The notes under the pieces: model-generated
Told to the model about the DNA's origin: nothing
Seen by the model: the letters and a program-made list of their open reading frames with translations, nothing else
Databases searched by the model: none
Shown: positions 22,020 through 33,075 of the stretch, in pieces
How positions within the stretch are numbered: position 1 is the first letter of the stretch
Layout: each line of letters starts with the position of its first letter
Source of the DNA: Pelargonium nanum
Lineage: Eukaryota > Streptophyta > Magnoliopsida > Geraniales > Geraniaceae
Direction of reading: 5' to 3'
Length of the DNA: 40,967 bases
Assembly (NCBI GenBank): GCA_036897485.1
Contig: JAYMTF010000292.1
Location: forward strand, 1-40,967
Made by a program: the position numbers and the translations under genes

Positions 22020-23322
22020 GCTGTATGCCAAATTATTAATATCTGGAGTAGGACTTGTATGTATATGTACAGTATCGGATTGATTGGCAATTTATGATAT
22101 TTTATTTCTGTTAGGTCTTGGCCATAGAAATGTTTCTACTTCGATCCAATTTGATGTGGTTATTGTGGATTTGTTTTGTTTGTACTGCTCAGTTGTGTGA
22201 TAGTTGAATTAAGTCGAGGATGGAATGAGAACAAATTCGTGTTTTTTGTGTCGTGTATACACTATACAATTATGCTTTGACAAGGCGAGCCTTTGATAAA
22301 AGGAACTGGCTATGTATAAGGTTACATAAACTTTTGTTGCACTTTTATAGTTTTATGTGATCAAGTTTGGACTTAGATATTGCTCCTTTCTTAGTTTAGC
22401 AGTTTTAATAATTTCTTTTGGGAATGAGAGAGTATTTGGATTGGCTTATAATATTATCAAACCTGATTATAATCTACTAACTTGTTATATATCTAAGTTA
22501 CGTGTTTGTTAACTTAAAAACTTACTATAATCTCTTATAAACTGCGAAAAATAAGTTTGATTCTCCTAGCTTCACATTTTACTGATTATAATATGAAAAA
22601 TGAGAAACTGGTTTGACCATATTAGTGCCTTTGTTTTCCTTATCCTTTGTAAGCATTTGTATCTAAATAGTTGATTGATTATTTTAAAATTTGATTTATG
22701 TTCTCTAGTTGATTATAATTTCTATTGTAATGTCTATATGAGAAGCTAATCCAAACACCCTTTGAATTTGAGGTTAGGACTGTATGCCCAGGGGTGTTGA
22801 AATAGGAAGTGGCACATGTTACCTGTAATCTGTGATGGTCATTCAATTTGTTGATTGAATATATATATATCACAAATTTTATCGATCTCAAATGACAAGT
22901 AACTTTTTTTTTTGTAATCATTTAATTTTTTTTAATAAAGTGTTAATAATTTGGTCGATTTCATTTTCTAACATTTTTTTTCTTTTTGTTTACCTAATAA
23001 TAACAATTAGAATGAAAATGATTCTCATTACCACATTTTAATTGATATAAACAACATTATATGAAAATGTGAATGGCAATAGGAATGAAGAGAATGGGAT
23101 TCCCATTCCCATCAAAATTTTAATCCAAATGCAGCCTAAGAGTATAGGGAGGAGGGGAAGGGGGCTGTCCTCATTTGCACATTTACTAAATCACCAATCT
23201 ATGAATACATTTTTCTAATTGCTATAACTAGTAAGTGCGGTATATTTCCCTGTTGTATTTTATTTTAGTTCCCTAGGATATGACTTGTTTCCACTGTGTA
23301 ATTGACGTCGATCATGCTACAG
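22020..23322. other. AT-rich spacer between two genes with missing facing ends
   Basis: No coding match. It lies exactly where the 5' part of the ERF gene (left, minus strand) and the 5' part of the Tim17-like gene (right, plus strand) should be. Contains simple AT repeats (22860-22870) and poly-T runs only. Confidence 0.5.
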
Positions 23323-25502
23323 TAATGCCAGGATTCCAGTTGCTCATTGTGATGCTGGTGCAGATTTACCTGAAGATTTGATTGCTAACATACGACGTTT
23401 ACCAGGAAATGTTTTTCAACCTGATTCAATAAAATACACTACCAAAGAGTACCATTTTGAGTTGAAACCTCTTTTCTCAGCTTTTGAATTGAGAGCTTTT
23501 GCCATGACAACCTTGAGGTCATTCTTAATGTTCTATTTACCTCTGTTGGAGCCTCGGACAAACCAGGAAGAGGACGACGATGAAGACTTTTTAAAGGACA
23601 CTCCAGAAGAGCGTGTTGATTTGGTAGTTCCCTTCAAAAAGTCCGTCAAACAAATTATTCGTGAGGTAAGATGTACTCATTTGCCAATGCTTGATTTTTA
23701 TCTATCGGTAATATATTGTACGACCAGTTTTATCTATGTAAACTTCATATTAATCATGCCTTTTAATCCCAGTTACCTTTTTAAAATTTAACTCCCTCTG
23801 ATGTGTCATTGACATCGACTGGTGGGAGTACTAATTATCATTCTCTTTTTTCCTTGGTTGAAATGGCCTGTGAAAACTACACATTATTGTACTAGGACAA
23901 TATATAAACTCATCAACCACTGTAATAAAAATTTGTGATAGGATTTGATATGAAATTCATTATAAGCAAATATATAATGAGTGATTGTTATCAATGTGGA
24001 AGCTGTTACCTGCTCTATCATTGACACTCATTATAAGCATGAGTTTTAATGGGTGATTGTATGCTCTCGCATCAGTGAGGAAGTCGTTACCTTATCAGTC
24101 ATTTGGTTTTAGTAAATGGATCGACAAGCCAAGAGTGGCTGGCAGTATTCTGTTGTTGAAGTGCCACTATGTGTAATAAGCTGAATTGCACAGTAAGGAT
24201 ATGAGATCTTTAGTTCCCCAAGTGAACTTTTAGATCAACTGCATGATTCTACAAGAAGTATATCCTAATGTTCACATCATTTTTTGAGACTTCAGTGACA
24301 CATTGATGTGTCATATTGAATAAAGGCTGGGACTTTGAAGCTAAAAAATTCTGGTTTAATTCATGATTGTGGTTAAGCTTCAGGAGAAAAATTATTCCAT
24401 GTTTATTACTTGGGGCTGATTGCTTTTACCTTTCTTTCAGAAATTATTATGACATACAGGTATTTTACCTCAATTTGTATACTTAATTTGGAGCTATCAC
24501 TTTGCTTCTTGTTATGAGTTTTAGGTTCTGTTCATGTATACAACTCAGCTGGTATCATATGTATTTCAGTTTTAAATAAGGATATATTTACATCAATTGA
24601 ATTTTATATCTTGTGTCATTTTGCTACTATTTAAGATCTGTAGACAATTAACTGAATCATGTCCAATGTACTACCTCAGACCTCTGTTGTAACTACAAGA
24701 CGGGTTCTAGAAAGAATGGCTGTTCATTATGTTTCACAGCGGATGGCATGGAAACTGCTAAAAGGTTCTATTTAATCTATTTTTGGAAGAAATGAATTCT
24801 ATGCTGCTAGTCTTTCTCATCAGATGTTACAAATAACTGACGGCTTTGGTCAATATGTACAGATATCCCCAAATCAGCTATGCGCAAGGCTGACAGAGGA
24901 ATGCCTACTTTGGTTTACTTCTTTAAAGTTAGCAGAACGACTTTCAGAGGTTAAAATGTTTATATGTGTTCTTCTCGTTCAGTGTGATAGGCTGCGTAAG
25001 TGTCGAGACTCACTATTCTGGTTTCTCTTTTATACGTCTAAGCAGGACACTTTCTTGGAGTTGCAGCGTCATGGCTTGTACAAGTAGGCCTTGAAGTGTA
25101 TCGATTCTGCTCTGGTGTGATCAACAATAAAGAGTCTGAAGATAGTGATGAGCTTGACTCTGCTGCACAAGTTAAAGTGCTTGGGAAGAAGATCTCATGT
25201 GTTACTGTCAGGTGTGGATCATCACTAGTGTTTGCTTCCATCGGTGCAGGAATTGGTGCAGTCCTTTTCCGCCCTTCTCTCGGCCAATGGATTGGTAAGT
25301 GGATTGCCTATTGTTAAAGCATCAAGTTCAACTCTTTTGTGATTTAACATTTTGTCCGTGAAAGAACCTTGCATTTGTTTTGTAATTCCATTATTCACTA
25401 TTTTTCTTTCGTGCAGGCTGTGCTGTTGGAGATTTGGGAGGTCCGGTTATTGTAGCGTATTGTCTAGAGAAAGCTCATTGGAACTTCCCGAGCTCAGGTT
25501 GA
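23323..25502 (+). CDS. Conserved plant protein with Tim17/Tim22/Tim23-like C-terminus, 5' part not found
   Basis: Five exons join in phase: about 23323-23665, 24680-24764, 24863-24949, 25046-25294, 25417-25502. They encode some 282 residues: NARIPVAHCDAGADLPEDL, RRLPGNVFQPDSIKYTTKEY, an acidic stretch (EEDDDEDF), TTRRVLERMAVHYVSQRMAW, DIPKSAMRKADRGMPTLVYF and GHFLGVAASWLVQVG. The C-terminus (GSSLVFASIGAGIGAVLFRP, then GDLGGPVIVAYCLEKAHW) resembles the glycine-rich membrane helices of the Tim17/22/23 family, and I believe the plant homologues (At5g51150 type) are annotated so; a mitochondrial membrane role is inferred. No start codon exon was recognised upstream, and donors after exons 2 and 3 (GTTCTA, GTTAAA) are weak. 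Either small 5' exons were missed or the gene is truncated. Confidence 0.7.
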
Positions 25503-26002
25503 AGTTTTGATATTTTCCATCTCCAAATTCAACTGGTGCCCCTCCGGACCTGAATATTTGCAGCAGCAGGTCTGATATTTTCCCCCAAATTTCAATTCGT
25601 ATTTTAAGCTGTACTGATGGAAACTAGCTCCTTTTAAACGCTGTGAAAGCAAGTATTGAAGATGATACACACTTTTTGCATACTAATAAATGATCTGAAT
25701 AGTCCATTTAGCATATTATTTGATGGACAAACAATCGAATTAATGTAACCAAATTTATATCTTCTTTCTGGAAATTTGCTTGCATTCAGAATACTGTGGT
25801 CGTTTTCATGATCATTTTAGAGTAATATCTGTGTCGAGAGTAACAATACATTTGTATAATGTTACTTGAATGTGAGGCTCAAGTAGATACATAGTTGAAA
25901 GTTCGTTCGTTTACAAGTAAATGAAGACAGTATAGACCTAATCATCTATGCCACAAAACGGACGAACTTAACAATATTTAGAAACCTATAACATACCTAA
26001 AC
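25503..26002. other. Spacer between convergent genes
   Basis: 3' flanks of the Tim17-like gene and the ZIP2 gene. No motif beyond AT-rich sequence. Confidence 0.5.
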
Positions 26003-27599
26003 TCAAGTGTCCCATATCATGACCACAGCTATTATGCCAACGCCTAGCAGTACCGCCAGAAACTTGTGATGGGGCGTGTCTACTGAAATTCTCTTCTGGG
26101 GCGTGTAACCCTTGGATAGAAGATGGTTTATCGATACGTAGATGAACACTCCGCAGGCTAGACCCATTGATATAGCAAATATCCAATCTGCAACCGAACC
26201 CTCAGTTGTGGCATCTATCACGATTCCTATGGCCACGCCTATTGGACTCGAAATGGCGAATGCAAAAGCATAGGCCACACATGATAAGAGGGGGCGATTT
26301 GGAATCATTCGAAGGAGAGCTATTCCCATTGCAATGGCTGCAAATATCTTGTGTAGACAGACCGTCCACAGAGCTCTCCAAGCATCATATTTCGTCTCTG
26401 CAACGCCAATTGCGATGCCCTCAAAGACGGAGTGGAAGCACAAGGCAACAATCAACAAAATGCTATCTCCAAATGAACTAACAGTTGACAGAGGAGAGAT
26501 TGATAAATGTGAAGATGAGCCATTGTGACTACTTTTTCCATGCTCAAGCCCTCCTATAATCAAGTAAAAATGTGTTAGAGAATACAAGTTACTGCATTGC
26601 GTTGAAGTAAGACAGAATCTACAATGCCTAATTGTTGTTATTATTTCAATCCAAATAGCTTTACACTTCGTGTAATATATAATCTCAAAAAGCAAAATGG
26701 TTGTTCAACACTTCATCTAATTATTGACAGTTAGCAGGTCACACCTATCAACTCCAATTGCTAAGTAATACTTAGATTGCAAGAAAGGGAATAGCACCAA
26801 TCATCATACCCAACAAACAGTTCATATAACTAACAAGTAATGAATCAAAAGAAACTATTAACCTTGAGCTCAAGCATAATTCAACCTTCACATTCCCAAT
26901 CCTATAAAAATGAAAAAACAACAACCTAGTAACCTAAAAAAGAACAACCTATCAGTAAAAAACAAGCTCAATGTCCTATCTTGGACTTGACCAAACCCCA
27001 TCAAAATTGTGAACTGCAAGTTCGAACCCAACAACTAAACTCCACAATTTCCAGGCAAAGAGAGAAAAAGATGGAATTTTTAGAAACCCAACAGCACAAA
27101 AGGTCAAAATATATATACCTTGAAGCTCCACAGAAGTAGCAGGAGGTCCAGTGGCCACTTCCTTGCCTCTGCCATAGACAGACACGACAACGCAATCGGC
27201 AAGCATAGTGAGCAAATAGCCGGAGCAAGCGAGCATGAAGGCAAAAGGGTACTCCTTGGAGGTCAAATCCCCAAAAGTCTCGTTAGAATCGCTCAGAAAA
27301 TGCATGAGCGCCGTCCCCAGAAACACCCCTCCGGCGAACTGGGTCCCCAAAACCAGAAACCCCTCTTTCCACTTGAAGAAGTAAGGCGACACACCGCCCA
27401 CGAAAGTCCCCACGAAGACGATGATCAAGCACCAAATCTTGGCCACAATCAACGGCCTTGATTTCAGGTCGTGGGTCTCGGCCTCAGCCCCAGAGTCGCC
27501 GCCGCCGTCGTCATCGGGGTGGGCGCCGCCGTGAGCGGAGGCGAAGAGAAGGAGGGAGAGGAAGAAGAAGAGGAGAAAGAGGAGAGAAGGAGAAGACAT
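26003..27599 (-). CDS. ZIP2: ZIP-family zinc/manganese transporter, ZIP2-like, 2 exons
   Basis: Exons 27599-27119 and 26553-26003 join across a split glycine codon and give 343 residues, close to Arabidopsis ZIP2. Residues 1-22 form a signal peptide. Eight membrane segments follow the ZIP pattern. Helix IV holds the metal-binding [10 protein letters not shown] (His201, Glu205) and helix [12 protein letters not shown] (His228). The loop between helices III and IV, often His-rich in ZIP proteins, is short here with only a few His ([13 protein letters not shown]). The C-terminal stretch ending IAVVMIWDT matches the ZIP2 subgroup. ZIP2 of Arabidopsis is a plasma-membrane carrier that moves Mn and Zn in roots; the same role is inferred. 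The single intron lies in the variable loop. The gene looks intact. Confidence 0.93.
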
Positions 27600-27640
27600 T
27601 GAAAATTGTGGTGTGAAGAAGAAGACATGGAACTAGAAGG

Positions 27641-27650
27641 GTATATATAA
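27641..27650 (-). promoter_or_regulatory. TATA box of the ZIP2-like gene
   Basis: On the minus strand TTATATATAC lies about 45 bp before the ATG at 27599, implying a very short 5' leader. Confidence 0.5.
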
Positions 27651-27659
27651 ATATGGAAA

Positions 27660-27990
27660 TTATAAGTATTCTGGTTCGTTGTTGTTGATGTGGTTGCTGT
27701 TGGATGTTATGTTTGCTGTACTGCGAAGATTGACAGAGAGAGATGGTTTGTACTCTGTTTTCTTCTTCGGATTTATTGAGGAAAATGTGTAATTTCAAGG
27801 ATAGTCCGTGACATTACAATCAGCGTACCGTTCCATTTTCGCGCGCGTGGTGTATTTGTGGAATGTTTATTGTTACGGCACCAAATATACAATTGGTTGG
27901 TTTAGTTTAGGTACAGAGAGAGGGCAAAATGGGCACAGTTTTAACTTGGGCTTAAAAATGGGGTTTGGGGAATGGGTCAAATAATTTGCT
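27660..27990. other. Upstream region of the ZIP2-like gene
   Basis: Distal promoter; a GCGCGCG run near 27841 is the only unusual composition. No zinc-response palindrome was recognised. Confidence 0.3.
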
Positions 27991-27999
27991 AGGAAGACT

Positions 28000-29110
28000 T
28001 GACACAGTTTACATCACAAGTCGTCACACGTAGATTTTTGGATAATGATGTTCAGGAAAATCTCTTCCATTATTTTGATTTTTTATTTATTTTTGGCATG
28101 GCAAAAGTCAAGCCAATTAGGTTGTCTTATGAATTTGGGTTGCACATAAAACACACATTGTCTACCATGCAATATGGGACTCGAAGAGTGCTTTGCAGGC
28201 TCAATAGGGCTTTGTGAAGTGATGTTTGGCGGCTTTTGATTCTTGATCGAGGCTTCAGTAAGATATTTTACTCAGACTCATTCTAGTCATTGCCCAATCC
28301 TTATTTCAACGGTCCATTTTGAGCCAGAAAATCAAGAGAGACGTTTGTTTCATTTTGAGGTAGTGTGGATGGCATATGATGATATTAGAATGACGACTTG
28401 ACAAACTCTGTGATAGTTTGAACTCTTGTGATATGTTTATGTTTTGCAACATATTCACCTGTAAGCATTTTATTTTGACAAACTGATTGTTTCGCTCAAT
28501 TAGAAAAATTTATGTTAATTGACTTTATGTGGTCCTTAGTCAGAATGAGCAATTCTGGTTCAAAAAATCGTGAAAAGAAGCTCGTTTGTTTGGGAGCATA
28601 ACACAAAAGTTTTCTATTAGAGTTTGCTCACTTCTAAACGACGAAAGAAAGTGAACTTCCTTCTAAACAGTAAAGGTCAGTGGGTGGATGACCTATATAT
28701 GATAAAAACACATGGCTCGTACCTACTTTATAAATGTCTATAGCCCTAAAAATGAGGATGATTGAGGCAGTAGTGAGGTTTTGACTGGTTGAAGATAGGG
28801 GGCAGATGAGATTTCTGTGCTTGGTAATGGTATTATGGAGGATGAGGTCCTCAAAGCTCTATGTTCGATATGAAACCTTGGAAGGCTCCAAGACCGTTTT
28901 CAAGCGGGATTTCACCATTAGTCCTAGAATCTTAATGAGAGTGTTCTTGCCCAGATCGAGAAAGACAATCTCTCTATAGAAATATTTCACACGGACATGA
29001 ACAAGACTCATCTCATTCTTATTTTGAAGATTGATAATCCGATCAATCTTAGCCATTTCAGGGTTATTAGTCTATGTGAAGTTTCTAAACCCAAGATAAA
29101 ACTGGTGAAG
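28000..29110 (+). mobile_element. Decayed LINE fragment (endonuclease end to start of reverse transcriptase)
   Basis: Broken frames on the plus strand recall plant LINE ORF2 in order. Near 28150-28215, YGTRRVLCRLNRAL matches the endonuclease block usually read as ERLDRAL. Near 28260-28370, THSSHCPIL and LFHFEVVW match SDHCPIL and FRFEAAW. Near 28860-28920, MKPWKAPRP and FQAGFHH match the MKPWKAPGPDGFQAGFY block. Near 29050-29080, FRVISLCEVS matches FRPISLCNVS. Many stops and frameshifts separate these. It is a different and much older copy than the LINE at 12.8-18.1 kb. Confidence 0.7.
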
Positions 29111-30290
29111 CATGACATATAAGACCTATTCGAGATTGGTAATCGGTTTAGTGATTTGACCGGTTTAATCATTACATACAAAAGAAATGACCATGATTCT
29201 TAATTCTCAACCCCATTACAAAATTGAAATTAAAATAAAAACTAATCAACCCATATGCACAATGTCATGAGACAAGAATTGTATGCACATGAGACAAGAA
29301 TTGTCTCATTCAATGATTTCACGTACACATATACACTGTGTCACTATGAGTAAACTTTAATTATAAAAAAAAAAAATTGTCCTACTTGTATGTGTTCATT
29401 TGGGCTCACATATGAGTTATGAAACAATATTAATTCCCAGATCTTGGGCTTGCTAAATAAAAGTTATTTGGCCCACACATAAACATGTAGTATTCTTATG
29501 CATGACCCAATCACGTTTTCTAAAACATAATCCGGGCTCAATCACATTTTACAGACCAGCCCTTTCTATGCAATTATAGGTTCATGCGGCCCAAATTTAA
29601 TTCCATAGTGATATATACAATGTTGCTCATCAATAAAAGGTTGCTAGCCCATAGATAACCATGCAAGATCCAAGTTGCACAAGGTCGGGTTCATCACGTA
29701 AAATTTCAGATCAGAATTCGCACAATTCAGTGTATTTATGCATAAAATCCAATTCGTCCCTAACAATCTGAAACCGACTCGACCCGAAATTTGACAGCTA
29801 TGTCCATATTCATCAAGAATTACTCATTATTACGCATTTGACATTTCTGAAGCTGAATTTCTGTGGGCTGATTAAAAACAAAGTCCAAACCATCCCACTT
29901 TTGTTTCCACTTGAGTCCCATCAATCAAATTTACCTGAAACAAAACCCATGTAAATTGCACTTTGGTAAGAGATTTTTCTAGAAAATTGGACTGTTTTGA
30001 AGTAAGAGGGTCTTGAATTGGAGTCGTGCACACTCTATTTCTTTCCCTAAACAATAGGAAAGCTACAAACCAGCTGCTACTTCACATTACTATTTACAAT
30101 ATAACTCTCTCACAAACCACAGATTTGGGTTGAGTTTTGAAATTTGAAACCCATACCAGTTGTTTCCAATTCATTAATATCTAAAGCGACCACCAACTAC
30201 TACAATTAAACCACTTGGCCTCCATCATTGATTTTTTTTGCCTTGCCACTCAAGAAACTCCCTGCCCTTTCTAGATATCAAGATCTCATA
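29111..30290. other. Intergenic and promoter region of the DUF7722-type gene
   Basis: AT-rich, no coding frame. A 16-bp ATGAGACAAGAATTGT occurs twice (29267-29282 and 29289-29304, 22 bp apart), and GAGACAA..TTGTCTC in the second copy forms a short hairpin. Confidence 0.5.
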
Positions 30291-30293
30291 CCC

Positions 30294-30301
30294 TATATAA
30301 A
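30294..30301 (+). promoter_or_regulatory. TATA box of the DUF7722-type gene
   Basis: TATATAAA about 90 bp before the ATG at 30383. Confidence 0.6.
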
Positions 30302-30382
30302 GCCTCACTCCCCAATTTGCTCTTCACAAACAAACAAACAAACAAAACTTGTTTTGAGTCTCTTACACATCAAGAATTCAAT

Positions 30383-30721
30383 ATGGCCTTAAATTGGTTT
30401 CTAAGCTCTGCTTTTACACAAGTTCTTGGCCACAAAAGTGGTACTATTGAAGGACATGGTCATCAAGAAAGCTTCAAGGGCGCAAAGGAAGTTGTTGCTG
30501 CTCGTACGTCCACGATTGAGACCAAGAAAGAGGGCTGCCCGGCTTCCGGAAGCTTCCAGATGCCTCTGCATTACCCGCGCTACAAGAAGGCGGATTACGA
30601 GAAGATGGAGGAGTGGAAGGTGGACATGCTGCTCCAACAATATGGACTTACTTTTGATGGCACTCTTGATGAGAAAAGGGCATTTGCAATGGGAGCTTTC
30701 TTGTGGCCTGATCAACTTTAA
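30383..30721 (+). CDS. Small conserved plant protein, DUF7722 type, function unknown
   Basis: An intronless frame of 112 residues. The ATG at 30383 is the first in a good position behind a TATA box. The N-terminal half is variable, with a His/Gly patch. The C-terminal half holds the conserved block: GSFQMPLHYPRYKKADYEKM (57-76), then EWKVDMLLQQYGL (77-89) and the terminal AFAMGAFLWPDQL (100-112). I recognise this arrangement from small plant-specific proteins, DUF7722 if my recall is right. There is no signal peptide or membrane segment, so a soluble cytosolic or nuclear protein is likely. No biochemical function can be assigned. Confidence 0.78.
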   Translation: MALNWFLSSAFTQVLGHKSGTIEGHGHQESFKGAKEVVAARTSTIETKKEGCPASGSFQMPLHYPRYKKADYEKMEEWKVDMLLQQYGLTFDGTLDEKRAFAMGAFLWPDQL

Positions 30722-31310
30722 GCTACTAATCAAGATTCAAGAAGCACTTATTAGAAGAATTTGTAATATATATCAGCAGCAAGTGATCATATATGTATGT
30801 ACTTAGGTATCAGTTTTTGAAATATGAATTTGAAGGTCTAGAATTGCTTAATTATTGCTCAATATTAGTATTGAACTTCTAGATGATCTGAAGAAACTTG
30901 CAACAACTAGGCTTGAGATTTTCCAAAAGCTAAGCTTGTGATAAATTGTGAGGCTGAGATTGAATTTGTATAAGTTTTCCTTAGCGCGTAAGAAAATAAA
31001 AAGATTGTAGCACTCCAACAAAACAATTCCAAAGTAAAGTCTCTCCTGTGACAGAATATTCAAAGTAAAAAAAAGACAGCAAAAGGAAGCAAGAATCACA
31101 AGAAAATGAGTTATTGGAGGAAGATAGCAATATGCCCTGAAACTTTGTATTAGGAGGGATCTTCTTTACATTCTTTTAATCTTTACATCTATTACCATAC
31201 AGATTCTTTCATTAGCTTCAACCATATCAACTACTTTAATTTGGTCATACAATCTGAACCCACAAACATCTTCCAAAAAAGGCAGCAGCTTTATGGTTTA
31301 ATTTGGCTAA

Positions 31311-31400
31311 TACTCCCTCCGTCCCAAAATGGTATATTTACTCTTGTATCCTTATGATTATGTGTTAAGAAATACTAACTAACTTGTTATAAGGATACAG
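31311..31400 (+). mobile_element. Truncated Stowaway-like MITE
   Basis: TA plus CTCCCTCCGTCCC (31311-31325) is the classic Stowaway terminus. Inside, TTGTATCCTTAT (about 31345-31356) and ATAAGGATACAG (about 31390-31401) are inverted to one another. The matching right terminus was not seen, so the element is partial or diverged. Confidence 0.55.
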
Positions 31401-31584
31401 TATGTCGGGGTTTGGCATAGACCTCTACCTATAGATTAAAATTGTCCGATTAGTTTTTGAGTTACACAAAATAGGACCCCACTCAATGAGATTCGAACCC
31501 ATGAACTCTCATATAGAAGTGTGTGTTTTGAATCATTGAATCATCCTAATTGCAGCCTCATATCAACTATCGTCGGAGCAATTG

Positions 31585-31640
31585 GCTTAAGGTGTTTGCT
31601 CTTCCAGAGATCTCAGGCTCGAGTCTTGATTGGTACACTT
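31585..31640 (+). mobile_element. tRNA-like SINE head (plus strand)
   Basis: TTGGCTTAAGG (A-box-like) is followed by GATCTCAGGCTCGAGTCTTG, whose GGCTCGAGTC is B-box-like. Same arrangement as at 37037 and 40338. Confidence 0.4.
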
Positions 31641-31974
31641 GCTTATCAAAAAAAGTTGCAGCCTCAGACAAACCCTCAAGTTTTTGTATCATTGGCCCCA
31701 GCAATAGAGTCACTTGTAATTCCTCTACCACAAACCTCATCCACAAGATCAATTGGGTCTTAAACTTAAATTGAGTCTTCATTTTCTTTGTGGTGCTACC
31801 CATGCCTAATTACTCTGTAGGGTCCATTTATATATGCCATTTATTATCTGTCAATTACAATTTCAGTTTTGTTGGGATTTTTATGGAGGATTCTGTATGG
31901 TATGTGGCTAATATGTATGGGGTGCTAGTATATATGCACAATCTCTCTTGGCCACATACCCATTTTGTTTTAAG

Positions 31975-31994
31975 TCTCTCTCTCTCTCTCTCTC
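31975..31994 (+). repeat. (TC)10 microsatellite
   Basis: Ten TC units, followed by two direct CTTGGTCCC copies and AAGGAG, which can pair back as a short hairpin. Confidence 0.85.
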
Positions 31995-32286
31995 CTTGGT
32001 CCCTCCTTGGTCCCAAGGAGCAAGTATAGTCAACAACTATACATAGTAAACATGTAGAATACTCTTACCTACAAAGTTGAAAATCAAAACAGTAAAGTAA
32101 ATTGGAATTAAGTCTTCCAAATGGAAACCTTGATCATCACCACACACAAATTCCTTAAAGGTTGGTGCTTCCTTTTCCAAACCATTAAAGTGAATATTCT
32201 TTATACACCTCCATTTTGCATACCATCAACAAGGGGCATTCTTGTAATAAAAAAATCCACTTGCACAATCAACTGTATCAACCACC

Positions 32287-32294
32287 TATATAAG
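32287..32294 (+). promoter_or_regulatory. TATA box of the DUF4408/DUF761 gene
   Basis: TATATAAG about 170 bp before the ATG at 32458. The implied 5' leader is roughly 140 nt. Confidence 0.5.
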
Positions 32295-32457
32295 GAGAAG
32301 CCTTCATGCAAGCTCAACACAACAATTCTATCTTACACTCATAGCTAAATCTTTCTTGACTCAAACAACAAAACACCCTTCCAAGGTTCATGCTTGTCCA
32401 CCATAGCTTCCTCCTCCAAATATTGCTTCTTCATCAGCCCAAAAAAAGAGCCAAGTT

Positions 32458-33075
32458 ATGGAGCAATCTCCAAACCACCAGAAGCAGCTCATCAAATCCC
32501 ATTTCCTTAAAAACATTACCAAATTGCTGCTCTCAGTTTCTGTCTTCTCTTTATTCTTTTCTCACTCATCTTGGCTCTCTTTCAACTTGTATGCATTCCT
32601 CAGCCACAACTTAGACAAGAACTACATATTCCTCCTCTTCAATGGACTTGTGGTCTATCTTGCAAAGACCTCTGGTCTTATCAGCTCTGCCTCCAAACAC
32701 AGCCATTTCAATAAGGCTCATGATCATTATCATTATCATTATCATTATCTGGATGGTCTGAAACCCGAACCGTTGTTGCCGGAGGCAGAAGCACCATTTT
32801 TGGAGAAGTATGTGATTGATGAGACTAATGAGTCTCATCAAGAAGTTGTGGTACAAATTATGACAAGTGATGAGTGTGTGATCCAAGAAGCACTGGAAAA
32901 AGAAACCAAAAAGTTGATTGTGGAAAAGGAGAAAGGAGTAGAAGAAGAAGAAGCTGAAGAAGAGAATGGGTCAATGAGCACAGAGGAACTGAACAAGAAA
33001 TTTGATGATTTCATAAGAAAGATGAAGAAGGAGCTCAGGATTGAAGCCCAACAACAACAACTGATCATGGTTTAG
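32458..33075 (+). CDS. DUF4408/DUF761 membrane protein, function unknown
   Basis: An intronless frame of 205 residues. Two hydrophobic segments lie near the N-terminus (about 23-48 and 56-75), as in DUF4408 proteins. A His/Tyr run (HDHYHYHYHY, 88-97) comes from a CATTAT microsatellite in the coding DNA. A highly acidic, Lys/Glu-rich middle (145-170) follows. The C-terminal MSTEELNKKFDDFIRKMKKE (173-192) is the DUF761 signature (the cotton-fibre-expressed family), in which the last 30 or so residues are the most conserved. The combination is typical of many plant proteins of unknown function. The start is the ATG that opens MEQSPNHQKQ. The gene looks intact. Confidence 0.85.
   Translation: MEQSPNHQKQLIKSHFLKNITKLLLSVSVFSLFFSHSSWLSFNLYAFLSHNLDKNYIFLLFNGLVVYLAKTSGLISSASKHSHFNKAHDHYHYHYHYLDGLKPEPLLPEAEAPFLEKYVIDETNESHQEVVVQIMTSDECVIQEALEKETKKLIVEKEKGVEEEEAEEENGSMSTEELNKKFDDFIRKMKKELRIEAQQQQLIMV

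Larger units (their letters stand above)
30722..32280. other. Intergenic stretch with SINE and MITE pieces
   Basis: Contains the 3' UTR of the DUF7722-type gene, a Stowaway-like end at 31311, a SINE head at 31585, a (TC)10 microsatellite at 31975-31994 and the promoter of the next gene. No supported coding frame. Confidence 0.5.

Noticed and set aside
23795-23845. Stowaway-like ends (ACTCCCTCTG and GGTGGGAGTA) in a Tim17-like intron
   Set aside because: The two short ends are only about 40 bp apart and poorly matched, so chance cannot be excluded.
30401-30806. Overlapping frames on both strands of the DUF7722-type gene
   Set aside because: Only the frame starting at 30383 gives the conserved C-terminal block; the others are shadows.
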